Assembly (NCBI GenBank): GCA_022376925.1
Contig: JAIOJX010000025.1
Coordinates: 7,347,141 to 7,411,140 of the forward strand
Source of the DNA: Tragulus kanchil
Lineage: Eukaryota > Chordata > Mammalia > Artiodactyla > Tragulidae
DNA length: 64,000 bases
Direction: 5' to 3'
Program-made: the position numbers and the translations under genes
The notes under the pieces: model-generated
What the model was told of the DNA's origin: nothing
Seen by the model: only the letters and a program-made list of their open reading frames with translations
Database searches by the model: none
Part shown: positions 1-11,861 of the stretch, piece by piece
Numbering within the stretch: the stretch's first letter is position 1
How the letters are laid out: each line of letters begins with the position of its first letter

Positions 1-204
1 CTTCACTCCAACCTCCTGAAAGCAGCTGGTCTGAGAGCAACTTACTTCATTCAAGACTAAGCAATAGTAAGGAATCTACAGAACATCTGTACTAAGTTCA
101 GAAAAGAGAAGGGATGAAATAAACAGCAAATACAGAACGCTTAATAGAAAAGTGCTAAAGAAGAGATGAAAGCATCTAATGTCATTACTGAAACATAGTC
201 TTTT

Positions 205-462
205 TAATTTTTTTTATTGCCTCTAAGTCACCATTTGTTTTCATCTATCTTTATTCTTTGCTATGTGTGGGCCTCCCATTGCAGTGGCCTCTCTCGTTGC
301 AGAGCTTTGGCTCTGGGCGCACGTGCTCCAAAGTGCTGGCTGGTAATTGGACACACTGGTCCAGCCGCTCCACCGCACGTGGGATCTTCCTGGGCCAAGG
401 ATCCAACCAGTGCCCCATGCAGTAAGGCAGACTCTTTACCCACTGGACCATCAGGGAAGCCC
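205..462 (-). mobile_element. CHR-like tRNA-derived SINE
   Basis: Minus-oriented element ending in the reverse of the tRNA-like head (CAGGGAAGCCC). It carries the internal block GTAATTGGACACAC and GGTCCAGCCGCTC shared with the SINEs at 7.9, 34.8 and 53.0 kb. It is more diverged than those, and no clear target duplication is seen. Confidence 0.8.
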
Positions 463-584
463 TAGGACTGATTTTCTTAAAAGAATTCTTCATTCTTAAA
501 AGAATTAATTAATTCTTAAAAAAATTCTTCCTAAGTTTTAACAAAGAACCCGTCAAGAAAGGTCAATAAATATTGAGTACTCCA

Positions 585-785
585 GGCTTCCCAGGTGTCT
601 CACTGGTAAAGAATCACCTGCCAATAAAGGAAACACAGGTTCGATCCCTGGTTGGAAGATGCCTTGGAGAAAGAAATGGCAACCCACTCCAGTATTCTTG
701 CCTGGGAAATTGCACTGACAGAGGAGCCTGGTCGGCTCCTGTAGCCCCTGGGGCTGCAGACTCGTACACAACTGACAAACTGAGC
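585..785 (+). mobile_element. Bov-tA-type SINE
   Basis: Ruminant tRNA-derived SINE: head GGCTTCCCAGGTG, box-B-like GGTTCGATCCCTGG, then the Bov-A part with CACTCCAGTATTCTTGCCTG. Moderately diverged. Confidence 0.85.
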
Positions 786-837
786 TTGCATGCTATTAAA
801 CATAGAGAATACTAACCATAAAAAGATGGCCAAGTTC

Positions 838-1330
838 ATTCATTACAAAGAATGCAAAGTAAAACTACATTGCAACACCATTTCCACCTATCAATTTGGC
901 CAAGATAAAGCCTGTGGTAACATACGATTGATAAACTAAGGAAGAAATGGGCACTCTTGTACATTTATCATTAAGAATATAAATTAGTACAAGCTCCATC
1001 AAAATTAAAATGCACATATATTTCAACCAGAGAATTCTATAGACTGGCACATGTTTTAGATGTCAGGTATACAAGGTTACTTACTGCAGAATTGCTTGTA
1101 ATAGGTTTTGATGGTTACATTATATTCCATTATAGGGATGCATTTAATTTATAAGCCTTCTGTTGATAGAAATAGAACAAATATTGGCAATATGCTCCAT
1201 TTCTATCAATAGAAGGTTGATAAATACATCCCAATAATGGAATACAATGTAACCATTGCAAAATAAAGCTTTGACAATCAGTGTGCTAAGCAAATTTGTA
1301 GAATATGCTGCTTCCAAGAAAATCACATGA
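838..1330 (+). mobile_element. Old L1 (L1M/HAL1-like) 3' fragment with internal inversion
   Basis: Sense-strand L1 3' features are visible: a TTACTGCAGAATTGCTTGTAAT region and a TCAATAGAAGGTTGATAAAT region with AATGGAATAC. Between them lies an inverted copy of the second block. The second duplicate is at about 1992-2484. Confidence 0.55.
1111..1256. repeat. Long inverted repeat (potential hairpin)
   Basis: The left arm 1111-1173 and the right arm 1199-1256 are reverse complements. They have about five mismatches and one 5-base gap, around a 25-base loop that is itself nearly palindromic (ATATTGGCAATAT). A second copy is at about 2265-2410 in duplication 1. Confidence 0.9.
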
Positions 1331-2704
1331 AGAGAGCTATACCCATTAATTGACACTATCATTCACTATAAATCCTTTGATCCTCATTCCTGTAATGCTG
1401 CACTCAGGAGAAATTTAAAGATTTGGTAGTCAAAATGATCAACCAGATGGGAATGACTACACCCTCTTCTGAGTTGAAAAATAGTGCTGCCATGTCACAT
1501 CCAATATCACTGTGCAACAGATATTTTACTAAGTAGCACTGATGGAATGGTGTAGTCTAAGGTTCCACTTGAAAAACATTGTCTAGAGAAATGTACCAGG
1601 TTTTTGTACTACATGACCGTTATTTTCCTAATAGACCAAATCTCCCACTGCTTTCTCCAGCTCAAGGTACATGAAAGTGACCTTTGGAGGACTGTGGCAA
1701 AACTTTGCTTTCAGTATCACAAAGGAAGTGTGATACTCAACCAAAGAAAAGGAAAAAGAAGAACTTGGACTCTGATTGCTACAGTGCCCTCCAAACAACA
1801 TACCATTTTCTCAGCTTCGTGTCACTCTCATAGCACAGAGGAAGTACATAATTCTACTTACTGTTCATGCACACACAAGTACATACACAGATACCAGCAC
1901 AGAGCCCTGGGTGGAACCACATACAGATAAAGGGAAATGTCTACAAATGCGAGTTGGCTGATTTTTGACTGGTTAAAAAGATGGCAAGTTCATTCATTAC
2001 AAAGAATGCAAAGTAAAACTACATTGCAACACCATTTCCACCTATCAATTTGGCCAAGATAAAGCCTGTGGTAACATACGATTGATAAACTAAGGAAGAA
2101 ATGGGCACTCTTGTACATTTATCATTAAGAATATAAATTAGTACAAGCTCCATCAAAATTAAAATGCACATATATTTCAACCAGAGAATTCTATAGACTG
2201 GCACATGTTTTAGATGTCAGGTATACAAGGTTACTTACTGCAGAATTGCTTGTAATAGGTTTTGATGGTTACATTATATTCCATTATAGGGATGCATTTA
2301 ATTTATAAGCCTTCTGTTGATAGAAATAGAACAAATATTGGCAATATGCTCCATTTCCATCAATAGAAGGTTGATAAATACATCCCAATAATGGAATACA
2401 ATGTAACCATTGCAAAATAAAGCTTTGACAATCAGTGTGCTAAGCAAATTTGTAGAATATGCTGCTTCCAAGAAAATCACATGAAGAGAGCTATACCCAT
2501 TAATTGACACTATCATTCACTATAAATCCTTTGATCCTCATTCCTGTAATGCTGCACTCAGGAGAAATTTAAAGATTTGGTAGTCAAAATGATCAACCAG
2601 ATGGGAATGACTACACCCTCTTCTGAGTTGAAAAATAGTGCTGCCATGTCACATCCAATATCACTGTGCAACAGATATTTTACTAAGTAGCACTGATGGA
2701 ATGG

Positions 2705-5027
2705 TGTAGTCTAAGGTTCCACTTGAAAAACATTGTCTAGAGAAATGTACCAGGTTTTTGTACTACATGACCGTTATTTTCCTAATAGACCAAATCTCCC
2801 ACTGCTTTCTCCAGCTCAAGGTACATGAAAGTGACCTTTGGAGGACTGTGGCAAAACTTTGCTTTCAGTATCACAAAGGAAGTGTGATACTCAACCAAAG
2901 AAAAGGAAAAAGAAGAACTTGGACTCTGATTGCTACAGTGCCCTCCAAACAACATACCATTTTCTCAGCTTCGTGTCACTCTCATAGCACAGAGGAAGTA
3001 CATAATTCTACTTACTGTTCATGCGCACACACACAAGCACATACACAGATACCAGCACAGAGACATGGGTGGAACCACATACAGATAAAGGGAAATGTCT
3101 ACAAATGCTTACCTGATAACGAGTTGGCTGATTGAGAATGCTGTTAAAACTGTGTGATTCAAAAACTCTTGAGTTAGACTGAGTGAAGAGGTTTAACTAG
3201 GAAAAAATACAATTAACCTAGTAAATTAGAATACCTTTATTTGGAAATCATAATACAACCTACTTTATTCTGCTTGATAACAATTTTGGAGTCAACATTT
3301 CTGAGGGACGTCTTGGAGAAGCTGAGTTTTACAAGTGACTTCATGTATCTCCAAAGGCAAAAGTTAATGTGAGTAGCGTGCTCACGTTTATCAAAATGGT
3401 GGAAGGATGTATGGTAATAGAAGGATTGAAAACAATATTTTAAAAAGTTGACTGGTATTAAACAATTGTTCCTGGGGTCATTGTATACTTTATCAAAATG
3501 CCTTCATGGCTTCGGGAAGGAGAAGTTCCACGAAGCAACTCCATCTGCTCCTGAGTCTAGCTCCTCTCCCACACTTCAACAGAAACACAGTGTAAGTTCA
3601 GGCAGTATATCATTTGGTATTTTGTAAACCTAAAACAGGAGCCAAAACAAAAGTCTTACTACGTGTCTTGGTCTTACACTGTGCCAGGTTTACTACTTGG
3701 AGAGAACTGGTTATCTTTTCCCTCTTAGTTTTTAAGGTGTAACTTCTGGGTGGATAGGAACAGAAACCAAGAGGAGAAGGCCCTTACTGTTTACCCTTCA
3801 TCATGTGCATGAACAGGGCCTGGATTTTATTTGCAGATAAGCTATAAGGTGTGATTAACCCTTTTTTTATCCCCCCCTTGCACATTGTAGTCTAAGGTTC
3901 CACTTAAAAACTGAGAAATGTACCAGGTTTTGTACTACATGACCGTTATTTTCCTAATAGACCAAATCTCCACTGCTTTCTCCAGCTCAAGGTACATGAA
4001 AGTGACCTTTGGAGGACTGTGGCAAAACTTTGCTTTCAGTATCACAAAGGAAGTGTGATACTCAACCAAAGAAAAGAAAAAGAAGAACTTGGACTCTGAT
4101 TGCTACAGTGCCCTCCAAACAACATACCATTTTCTCAGCTTCGTGTCACTCTCATAGCACAGAGGAAGTACATAATTCTACTTACTGTTCATGCGCACAC
4201 ACACAAGCACATACACAGATACCAGCACAGAGACATGGGTGGAACCACATACAGATAAAGGGAAATGTCTACAAATGCTTACCTGATAACGAGTTGGCTG
4301 ATTGAGAATGCTGTTAAAACTGTGTGATTCAAAAACTCTTGAGTTAGACTGAGTGAAGAGGTTTAACTAGGAAAAAATACAATTAACCTAGTAAATTAGA
4401 ATACCTTTATTTGGAAATCATAATACAACCTACTTTATTCTGCTTGATAACAATTTTGGAGTCAACATTTCTGAGGGACGTCTTGGAGAAGCTGAGTTTT
4501 ACAAGTGACTTCATGTATCTCCAAAGGCAAAAGTTAATGTGAGTAGCGTGCTCACGTTTATCAAAATGGTGGAAGGATGTATGGTAATAGAAGGATTGAA
4601 AACAATATTTTAAAAAGTTGACTGGTATTAAACAATTGTTCCTGGGGTCATTGTATACTTTATCAAAATGCCTTCATGGCTTCGGGAAGGAGAAGTTCCA
4701 CGAAGCAACTCCATCTGCTCCTGAGTCTAGCTCCTCTCCCACACTTCAACAGAAACACAGTGTAAGTTCAGGCAGTATATCATTTGGTATTTTGTAAACC
4801 TAAAACAGGAGCCAAAACAAAAGTCTTACTACGTGTCTTGGTCTTACACTGTGCCAGGTTTACTACTTGGAGAGAACTGGTTATCTTTTCCCTCTTTGTT
4901 TTTAAGGTGTAACTTCTGGGTGGATAGGAACAGAAACCAAGAGGAGAAGGCCCTTACTGTTTACCCTTCATCATGTGCATGAACAGGGCCTGGATTTTAT
5001 TTGCAGATAAGCTATAAGGTGTGATTC
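2705..5027. repeat. Direct duplication 2, about 1.15 kb
   Basis: Copies are 2705-3857 and 3888-5027, offset about 1170. Separated by a 30-base T/C-rich filler (3858-3887). Copy 2 has deletions in its first 30 bases and is then nearly perfect. It overlaps duplication 1, so 2705-3133 is a triplicated block. Confidence 0.95.
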
Positions 5028-6099
5028 AAAGGCAGGGCTCTTTATGAAAAAATTTGTTCTCACTCCACCACCTGCCTTCCCACCATCGTAATTCAGGAAG
5101 AGGTGGGATACTAGAGAGAAGAGGAAGTGGCCCTGATAGGCAATGGTCTTAATTTTGTCCTCTCTTAATTGTGGCAGAAAACTTCTGCTAACAAAGTTAA
5201 TACTCCCATCTTCCCACTAGATGTCAGTCTCGGGCTGTTGACTGGTAGGGCTTCCCTGGTGTTCATTCTTCGATTTTGCCACTAGAAGTCACCCTCTGAC
5301 TCTTGACTGGGGTTAGCTGTAAATTAAGAAATGATTGATTTCTTGAGTCTCCTTCCCGTCTTCTAAAAAAGTAAAACAGAAAGATTTAATTGCTCCAATT
5401 TTTTTTTTTTTTTACTAGACTCAGGACATAGAGATTATCTATGTATATTAGTAAGACTGAAGAGATAAAAGTAGCTCCACGCACAATTTAAAAAAACAAA
5501 TCAAAATGGCAGTTTTTAACCAGCTATTGGGAGACTGGGAGGCTAAGCAGCATGACTCCTGTGAAATCTGTGCCCAACCTTCCGTTTCCAGCAACCGCTC
5601 CTAGGAAAGCTAGTCTTCCTGCCAGTGGTGCAAGGCAGGAGAGGACACCCTGAACAGAGAACATCATCTGCTCCCCTCACATCCCTGCAAGCAAGCTGCT
5701 TTTTAAAAACCAACAAACAAAAACAGGGGTCAAGGGAGCCACAAGCCATCTAACTGGGCTCTTCTCAGCCTCTTGGTGTTTCTTCCCTTCTGCGTTATGA
5801 TAATAGTAGGAATGAAGTCAGAAGTCAGTGAAATCAGTTGCCTAGAGAAAGAAAACTCGAAGGTGTAACATGCTGGAGCTGTGAATTTCCATGCTTGAGC
5901 AACTTCCTTGTCAAACAATAAAGCCTCAGAGAATAATAATCCAATAGCCAGAGAAACAAAGTCCATCTCAGCAATAGCAGGAGTTGCCCAGGATGGCAGT
6001 TAGAGCCCGATCCCTTTAAGAGGCCAGCTGAAGGCACAGCCAGTCGGGAAGGAAGTGGGGCAGAAACCAAGCCAGAGCCACAGCTGCTGAGCAGGAGGC

Positions 6100-6320
6100 A
6101 GCCCGGTGCAGCAGAAAGAGCTAGGCATCTGATGCTGAAAAAACGCAAAGTGCACAGCTACCCCACACTGGCTAGCCCCTGTGACCTTGCAGAAGTGAGT
6201 TATTGTAATGGCGCCAGGTGTCTTATCTATAAGTGGGAGCAGTAATAATACCTACCTCACAGCGCTTCATGAGGTTCAAATGTACGGCAAAACACTTTGT
6301 AAACTGTGAATGAGGAAGGG
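6100..6320 (+). mobile_element. MIR SINE relic
   Basis: Matches the ancient MIR core and tail in order: a TGTGACCTTGCAGAAGT-like piece, then TCTTATCTATAAGTGGGAGC, then AATAATACCTACCTCACAGC. Heavily diverged. Confidence 0.65.
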
Positions 6321-7545
6321 CACTGATATTTGTTGACGTTGGAATTCTGTACATCTCATAGCATCCTAAGAAGTTCTCTCTCTTTCAGGTGAGACCTTTA
6401 AGGCTCAGAGTGATGAAGTTATTTGTCCAAGTTACTTTCTAATACGCCTTAAGCCAGAATTCTAAGCCAGGTCTAATGCCAAGGCTCCCTTCCTTACATT
6501 ATGCTTCTTCTCATTGTATACAATGAGGTATTGTTTGGAGTCACAGCCAATCAGTGTCTTGCAACTTAATAGACTTAAGAGCCCACATTCAGGTCAAACA
6601 AGGAAGATTTAAAAAGCTGCCTTCTTAAAGAGTAAGATGCATGGCATTACAAATCACGGAAATGCACATCGCTTTTAAAACCTGAGAAATCAAATTGCAC
6701 TAATCCCATCTTTTCCCCCAGCTTCAAATGAGAAAAAATATGCACTTTATGAAGGTAACTGCTACCTTGTGGGCTCCCAGGCTATTACAGCTACAGACCA
6801 TTTTCACAACCCTTAGGCAAAATTGTTCTTTAACCCCATACATTTGCTCCTGTTTCATGAAGTATTATTTGAGGTCCTGCCCATATCCTTCTGTCTTATA
6901 TTCCAGTTCTATCTCTGAAAATATAGCTCATGATAATAAAGTGCTAGCATGAAACTCATCATTGTTAACATTAAAGTATGACTCAACCAGGATAATAACT
7001 TAAGGGCAAACCATTATTAATTATTTATAAAAGGGAGTATTTATGGTTAATATTTGGGGAGCGCTCTTAAGCCTGTATCAATTTTATGATACTAAAAGTA
7101 AAAGAGATTATTTAGCTCAATAAAAGTTTCTACAAATAATAAGAATATGTTGGTAATGAACTGCAGATATAACCAAGAGAAAAATTTGAGATCAGAAATA
7201 CGTAACTTAGAATAACAAGTTGAGAAGCACAAAACAGACACAAAAGCAAAGTGTTTTCTAACAATAACTTTTCTGTTTACTTTGAAAAGTCAAAGAAAAT
7301 CAGTTAAGTTAAAGAAATTTTGTTTGCTTTTAATTTGGTAGTTTACATGAAATTCTGACTAAAAACAAAGCATAGACTAAGTGACTTCTTTAAGATATTA
7401 AGTATTAGTCTATGGAAGAGTATGGAATGGACAGTTAATTTCAACATCTTCTAAATTCACATATAAACATTACTGAACAAACATCAAAGATGAGGAAAAA
7501 GACAAAACATTTATTTTCAGGTCTCAGTAAGCTTTTGATACCTAC

Positions 7546-7755
7546 CCTGGACTTTGAATTACCAATTCCCATTTCTATATCCTTCTGTAGCCTTCTCCTT
7601 CTGCATTTGGAAAAGTTAATGATCCTCATGATGAAATACACAAATGACTTTGGACTAGGAACTAGACTGAAAGGTGGAGGTAATGTTTTTCCATCATCAA
7701 AGTAAGATAACCAAAGTTTTGAGCGAGCAAATTTCCACTCTACATCACTGTCATC
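7546..7755 (-). CDS. TRPC3: TRPC3 exon 9: TRP helix and proximal C-terminus
   Basis: A 210-base, phase 0/0 exon of 70 codons (residues 679-748). It begins [19 protein letters not shown], where EWKFAR is TRP box 1, the helix just after S6 that couples to the gate. It continues with the proline-rich TRP box 2 ([14 protein letters not shown]) and a basic run ([14 protein letters not shown]), ending GNSKSR. The acceptor is GATACAG before GATGACAG; the donor is AGG then GTAGGT. The following exons (calmodulin/IP3-receptor-binding and coiled-coil region) are not found to the left and are presumed outside the window. Confidence 0.95.
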
Positions 7756-9412
7756 CTGTATCACAAAAATAGATAAAAATATGACAACTGATTTTAAAAC
7801 TAAATATTCTAGTAATTGATTCCAGGAGGGTCTTATAATGCATCTACATTATGCTTTTGAAACGGGAAAAGTGGCACATGTACATTTATCTGCATACAAT
7901 TTTTCTTTTTCTTTTTTAGGTTTCTTTTGGGGGGGAGGGGACAGGTTGGGGAGGGAGGAGGACGGGCAGGCCACTTCTATTGGTCTTTCATTTATTCAGT
8001 TTCATCAATCTTTGTTCCTTGGCCTGCGTGGGCCTCCCATAGCAGTGGCCTCTGTTGTTGCAGAGCACCAGCTCTGGGCACATATGCTCTAGAGTTCTGG
8101 CTTGGTAATTGGACACATCGGTCCAGCCACTCCGCGGCACGTGGGATCTTCCCAGGCCAGGGATCAAATTGGCACCCCCTGCACTGCAAGGCGGTGTCCT
8201 TACCCACTGGACCACCAGGGAAGCCCTGCATATAATTTTTATTGGGCTATAAAATATTCCAAGTATCACTTTCAAGATACTTATTTAAAAACTAATTGCT
8301 TTTCCATATACCTCTGTCTGTACCCACTGAAATTTAAACAGAATTTCTTGTCTCCCATTAAAAAAATAAAAAAGCAAAAGCACAAGAAAAATTCAGAATA
8401 AAGGAAGGGCAGAAAGTTTAATTCCTCCTTCCTACCCTCTTCCTCCAGTTCTGCATATTCAACAATGTTTCCCTACTCTCCTTCCTCATCTACATCCATC
8501 CAAGCCAGATTGTAGATACATGTTAATACCCCAAGAACAAAGGAGAAAAACAGCACGTTCAAATGAATTGCACTTTGGAGTTTATGTGCCTGCCATATCT
8601 CCAGAGGTCGCGTAAGGCTCTCAGTGGCCTATTTCTGTTTTACATCTCTTTTTATCCTGTGTGCTTCCCCCTAGTGGTGGGCATAACCATTCTAATGGGT
8701 AGAAATATGGAGAGAAGACATGAAGAGCCAGGCCATGGGTGGAAGAAGTTGGCTCAGTAATTTCGCCCTGTCCAGTCTTCCGTTACCATACCACACAGGC
8801 GTTCAGAGACCACAGTTTTCATCTCTGGAGGACCTAACTTCAGGTTTGAGAACACTCCCTCTTGTGTTTCTAAAACACAAACTCAGTGGATTTAAGAAAC
8901 AGTAAAGCACTAAAAAGATAGTACACTAAACTGGAGGAGATAAGAAAGCCTACACAGTGATGAAGAAAGGTACCAAATCGAGCCCAATGCAAAGCAAAAA
9001 TAAAGTGATTTCTAGAATACTAAAAAGTCTGACTGGGTAAAGAACATCATCAGTGTTTGACAGACATCTAGTAAGTCCTCTGAAAAATAAGGATCTTTTA
9101 GATGGTTGGCTGGCCAACAAAGGAGAGAATAACTTTCCAATGGCCAATGCTTATTCTAGCCATGAGTTTCACAATGCACCTTGAGAGAGGGCAGTGTGAG
9201 GTAAATTCATCAAAACCCTTTAGTGCTCCTAGACGACACTGGAAGGTGCATTACCACCTGTCCAGATGGAAAGCACAGAAAAAGGTTCCGCCTGTTTCTC
9301 AGCCTCTTTGTGAATAAGAGCAGGATGTCCACCGCAGGACACAAAAGCAGACGCAGTGTGCTAGCAGAATGAAGTGGTAAGGTCAGACACTGTGGGTAGA
9401 AAGCAGGTTTAC
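7756..9412 (-). other. TRPC3: Intron between the pore/S6 and TRP-box exons
   Basis: Contains one full CHR-like SINE (7905-8226). The remainder, 8241-8956, has no feature I can name. Duplication 3 begins at 8957. Confidence 0.8.
7905..8226 (-). mobile_element. CHR-like SINE with target duplication
   Basis: Full-length minus-oriented element: G/A-rich tail region, then internal GTAATTGGACACATCGGTCC and head ACCACCAGGGAAGCCC. Flanked by a 14-base near-perfect target duplication (7891-7904 TGCATACAATTTTT and 8227-8240). Confidence 0.9.
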
Positions 9413-9608
9413 CTCAATCTCTTGGTATGAGCTATTAATCATAGCAATGAGCATGTTGAGTAAAACGACGACCATAGTTACATTATATATTCCATACAGA
9501 ACGTATCCAATATTCTCTATGAATTTGTGGTCATATTTGAGCACAACGGAAGTGACTTCAGACAACCCGAATATTGACCAAAACAAAGTCTTGAAACTTT
9601 CTTCTACA
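9413..9608 (-). CDS. TRPC3: TRPC3 exon 8: pore helix, filter and S6 (copy 1)
   Basis: A 196-base exon (phase 2 in, phase 0 out; residues 613-678). It reads [20 protein letters not shown], the pore helix and selectivity-filter region (compare LFW of the TRPC pore), then the outer loop [11 protein letters not shown]6 follows ([20 protein letters not shown]), with [11 protein letters not shown] leading out of the gate. The acceptor is TTCAACAG before TGTAGAAG; the donor is GAG then GTAAAC. The single T at the start completes Thr of the previous exon. It is duplicated 1095 bases to the right. Confidence 0.95.
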
Positions 9609-9745
9609 CTGTTGAAAGAATAAGGTACACAGTAAATAAATGAACGATTTTCAGTATGCAAAGTCAAAAGTTATGGTCTGAATATTGCATAGATGTAAAA
9701 CATTATTGTAAAATATCATCATAATACCTCAAGTATAATTATTTT

Positions 9746-9950
9746 GGTCTTCCCCAGTGGCTCAGTGGTAAACAATCCACCTGCCAATGAAGAAGACATG
9801 AGTTCATTTCCTAGGTTGGGAAGATCCCCTGGGGAAAGAATTGGCCACCCACCCCAGTATTCTTGCCTGGAGAACCCCATGGAGAGAGAAGCCTGGCAGT
9901 CCATGGGGTCGCAAAAGAGTTGGACATGATTCAGTGACTAAAAAACAACA
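9746..9950 (+). mobile_element. Bov-tA-type SINE
   Basis: Head GTCTTCCCCAGTGGCTCAG through CAGTATTCTTGCCTGGAG and the terminal TGGACATGATTCAGTGACTA. The duplicate copy is at 10841-11045. Confidence 0.9.
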
Positions 9951-10507
9951 CAATATAATTATTAGGATATTTCATAGAAATTTTTCTCTCAGGTTTTTAG
10001 AAACTGGTGATTAAATGGTGCTTATGCCTGGTTTTCCCATGAGTTATCATCAATGATTGAAGAAAGGTACCAAATCGAGCCCAATGCAAAGCAAAAATAA
10101 AGTGATTTCTAGAATACTAAAAAGTCTGACTGGGTAAAGAACATCATCAGTGTTTGACAGACATCTAGTAAGTCCTCTGAAAAATAAGGATCTTTTAGAT
10201 GGTTGGCTGGCCAACAAAGGAGAATAACTTTCCAATGGCCAATGCTTATTCTAGCCATGAGTTTCACAATGCACCTTGAGAGAGGGCAGTGTGAGGTAAA
10301 TTCATCAAAACCCTTTAGTGCTCCTAGACGACACTGGAAGGTGCATTACCACCTGTCCAGATGGAAAGCACAGAAAAAGGTTCCGCCTGTTTCTCAGCCT
10401 CTTTGTGAATAAGAGCAGGATGTCCACCGCAGGACACAAAAGCAGACGCAGTGTGCTAGCAGAATGAAGTGGTAAGGTCAGACACTGTGGGTAGAAAGCA
10501 GGTTTAC

Positions 10508-10703
10508 CTCAATCTCTTGGTATGAGCTATTAATCATAGCAATGAGCATGTTGAGTAAAACGACGACCATAGTTACATTATATATTCCATACAGAACGTA
10601 TCCAATATTCTCTATGAATTTGTGGTCATATTTGAGCACAACGGAAGTGACTTCAGACAACCCGAATATTGACCAAAACAAAGTCTTGAAACTTTCTTCT
10701 ACA
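10508..10703 (-). CDS. TRPC3: TRPC3 exon 8, second copy (probable assembly duplicate)
   Basis: Same coding sequence and splice sites as the pore/S6 exon at 9413-9608. One single-base change is visible in the adjoining intron (an Arg/His difference when read through). The 196-base length means that inclusion of both copies would break the channel frame. Confidence 0.85.
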
Positions 10704-10840
10704 CTGTTGAAAGAATAAGGTACACAGTAAATAAATGAATGATTTTCAGTATGCAAAGTCAAAAGTTATGGTCTGAATATTGCATAGATGTAAAACATTA
10801 TTGTAAAATATCATCATAATACCTCAAGTATAATTATTTT

Positions 10841-11045
10841 GGTCTTCCCCAGTGGCTCAGTGGTAAACAATCCACCTGCCAATGAAGAAGACATGAGTTC
10901 ATTTCCTAGGTTGGGAAGATCCCCTGGGGAAAGAATTGGCCACCCACCCCAGTATTCTTGCCTGGAGAACCCCATGGAGAGAGAAGCCTGGCAGTCCATG
11001 GGGTCGCAAAAGAGTTGGACATGATTCAGTGACTAAAAAACAACA
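10841..11045 (+). mobile_element. Bov-tA-type SINE (duplicate of the 9746 copy)
   Basis: Same element as at 9746-9950, carried by direct duplication 3. Not an independent insertion. Confidence 0.9.
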
Positions 11046-11289
11046 CAATATAATTATTAGGATATTTCATAGAAATTTTTCTCTCAGGTTTTTAGAAACT
11101 GGTGATTAAATGGTGCTTATGCCTGGTTTTCCCATGAGTTATCATCAAGTGAAAAATTTCTGAGCTTGGCAGGGGAAAACTGAAGTCATGCCCTGATACC
11201 CATTCCTTTCTCCTAAAAGGATGGAAGTTTGGGGTTTGATTTTGGGCAGTTTAGAATTTTGAATCAGGTTTTCTGGAGCAGAACAAAAT

Positions 11290-11640
11290 AGGGATTAAAA
11301 TTATACACCCACTTCAAAATATTATGTACAAACTTATCCCTTGCAGCATGACAGTAGGGAAGAATGAAAACTACCAAAATATCCATCAATAGGAAAGTGG
11401 GTAAATAATTCTGGTACATCTATAAATAAATAGCTATGCAGCCACTGGGAAGAAAATGCACTGATCTAGCTTCATGTGTTTATATAAAGTGATATCCAAG
11501 ATACATTATTAATGAAAAAAATGTGATGCAGCAAGTCTGAAATACCATTTAAACAATAAAAAAGAAGTATACAAATACTTATATTCTTATTTATGCAAAA
11601 AACAATTCTGAAAGTATATAAAAGAAACCATTGCCAAACT
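11290..11640 (+). mobile_element. L1M-type 3' fragment
   Basis: Characteristic L1 3' sequence in sense: a TTGCAGCATGACAGT-like block, ATATCCATCAATAGG, CAGCCACTGGGAAGAA, then GATATCCAAGATACATTA. The duplicate copy is at about 12391-12740. Confidence 0.7.
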
Positions 11641-11654
11641 TAGGACCTAAAGGG

Positions 11655-11861
11655 AAAGTGTCACCCACTCAGTCAGGTCTGATTCTTTGAGACTCTATGG
11701 ACTGTAGCCCACCAGGCTCCTCTGTCCCTGGAATTAACCAGGGAGGAACACTGGAGTAAGGAGCCATTTCCTTCTCTAGGGGCTCTTCCTAACCCAGGGA
11801 TTGAACTCCGGTCTCCTGCATTGCAGGCAGATTCTTTACCATCTGAGACACCAGTGACCCC
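11655..11861 (-). mobile_element. Bov-tA-type SINE
   Basis: Minus orientation: CACTCAGTCAGGTCTGATTC, TGTAGCCCACCAGGCTCC and GCAGGCAGATTCTTTACC, in the order expected for Bov-tA. The duplicate is at 12756-12962. Confidence 0.9.

Larger units (their letters stand above)
826..3133. repeat. Direct duplication 1, about 1.14 kb
   Basis: Copies are 826-1963 and 1980-3133, offset 1154. Copy 1 degrades at its end: it lacks 12 bases present at about 3109-3120 and differs in the (AC) run near 1870. Then a short junk join leads straight into copy 2. Confidence 0.95.
1..7545 (-). other. TRPC3: Intron 3' of the TRP-box exon (incomplete at left edge)
   Basis: Non-coding by every sign seen: stops in all frames, scattered old repeats, no splice-bounded TRPC3 sequence. 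It holds a CHR-like SINE, a Bov-tA SINE, an L1 relic with an inverted repeat, duplications 1 and 2, and a MIR near 6.1-6.3 kb. The rest of 5028-7545 shows nothing recognisable apart from a poly-T run near 5400. Confidence 0.8.
8957..11147. repeat. Direct duplication 3, about 1.09 kb, carrying TRPC3 exon 8
   Basis: Copies are 8957-10052 and 10055-11147, offset 1095. Each includes the pore/S6 exon and a Bov-tA SINE. The few differences are a 2-base deletion near 10220 and one intronic substitution. Confidence 0.95.

Noticed and set aside
1111..2410. CRISPR array or paired palindromic regulatory element
   Set aside because: Only one inverted repeat, copied once by duplication 1. No regular spacers, and the context is a mammalian intron with L1 sequence.
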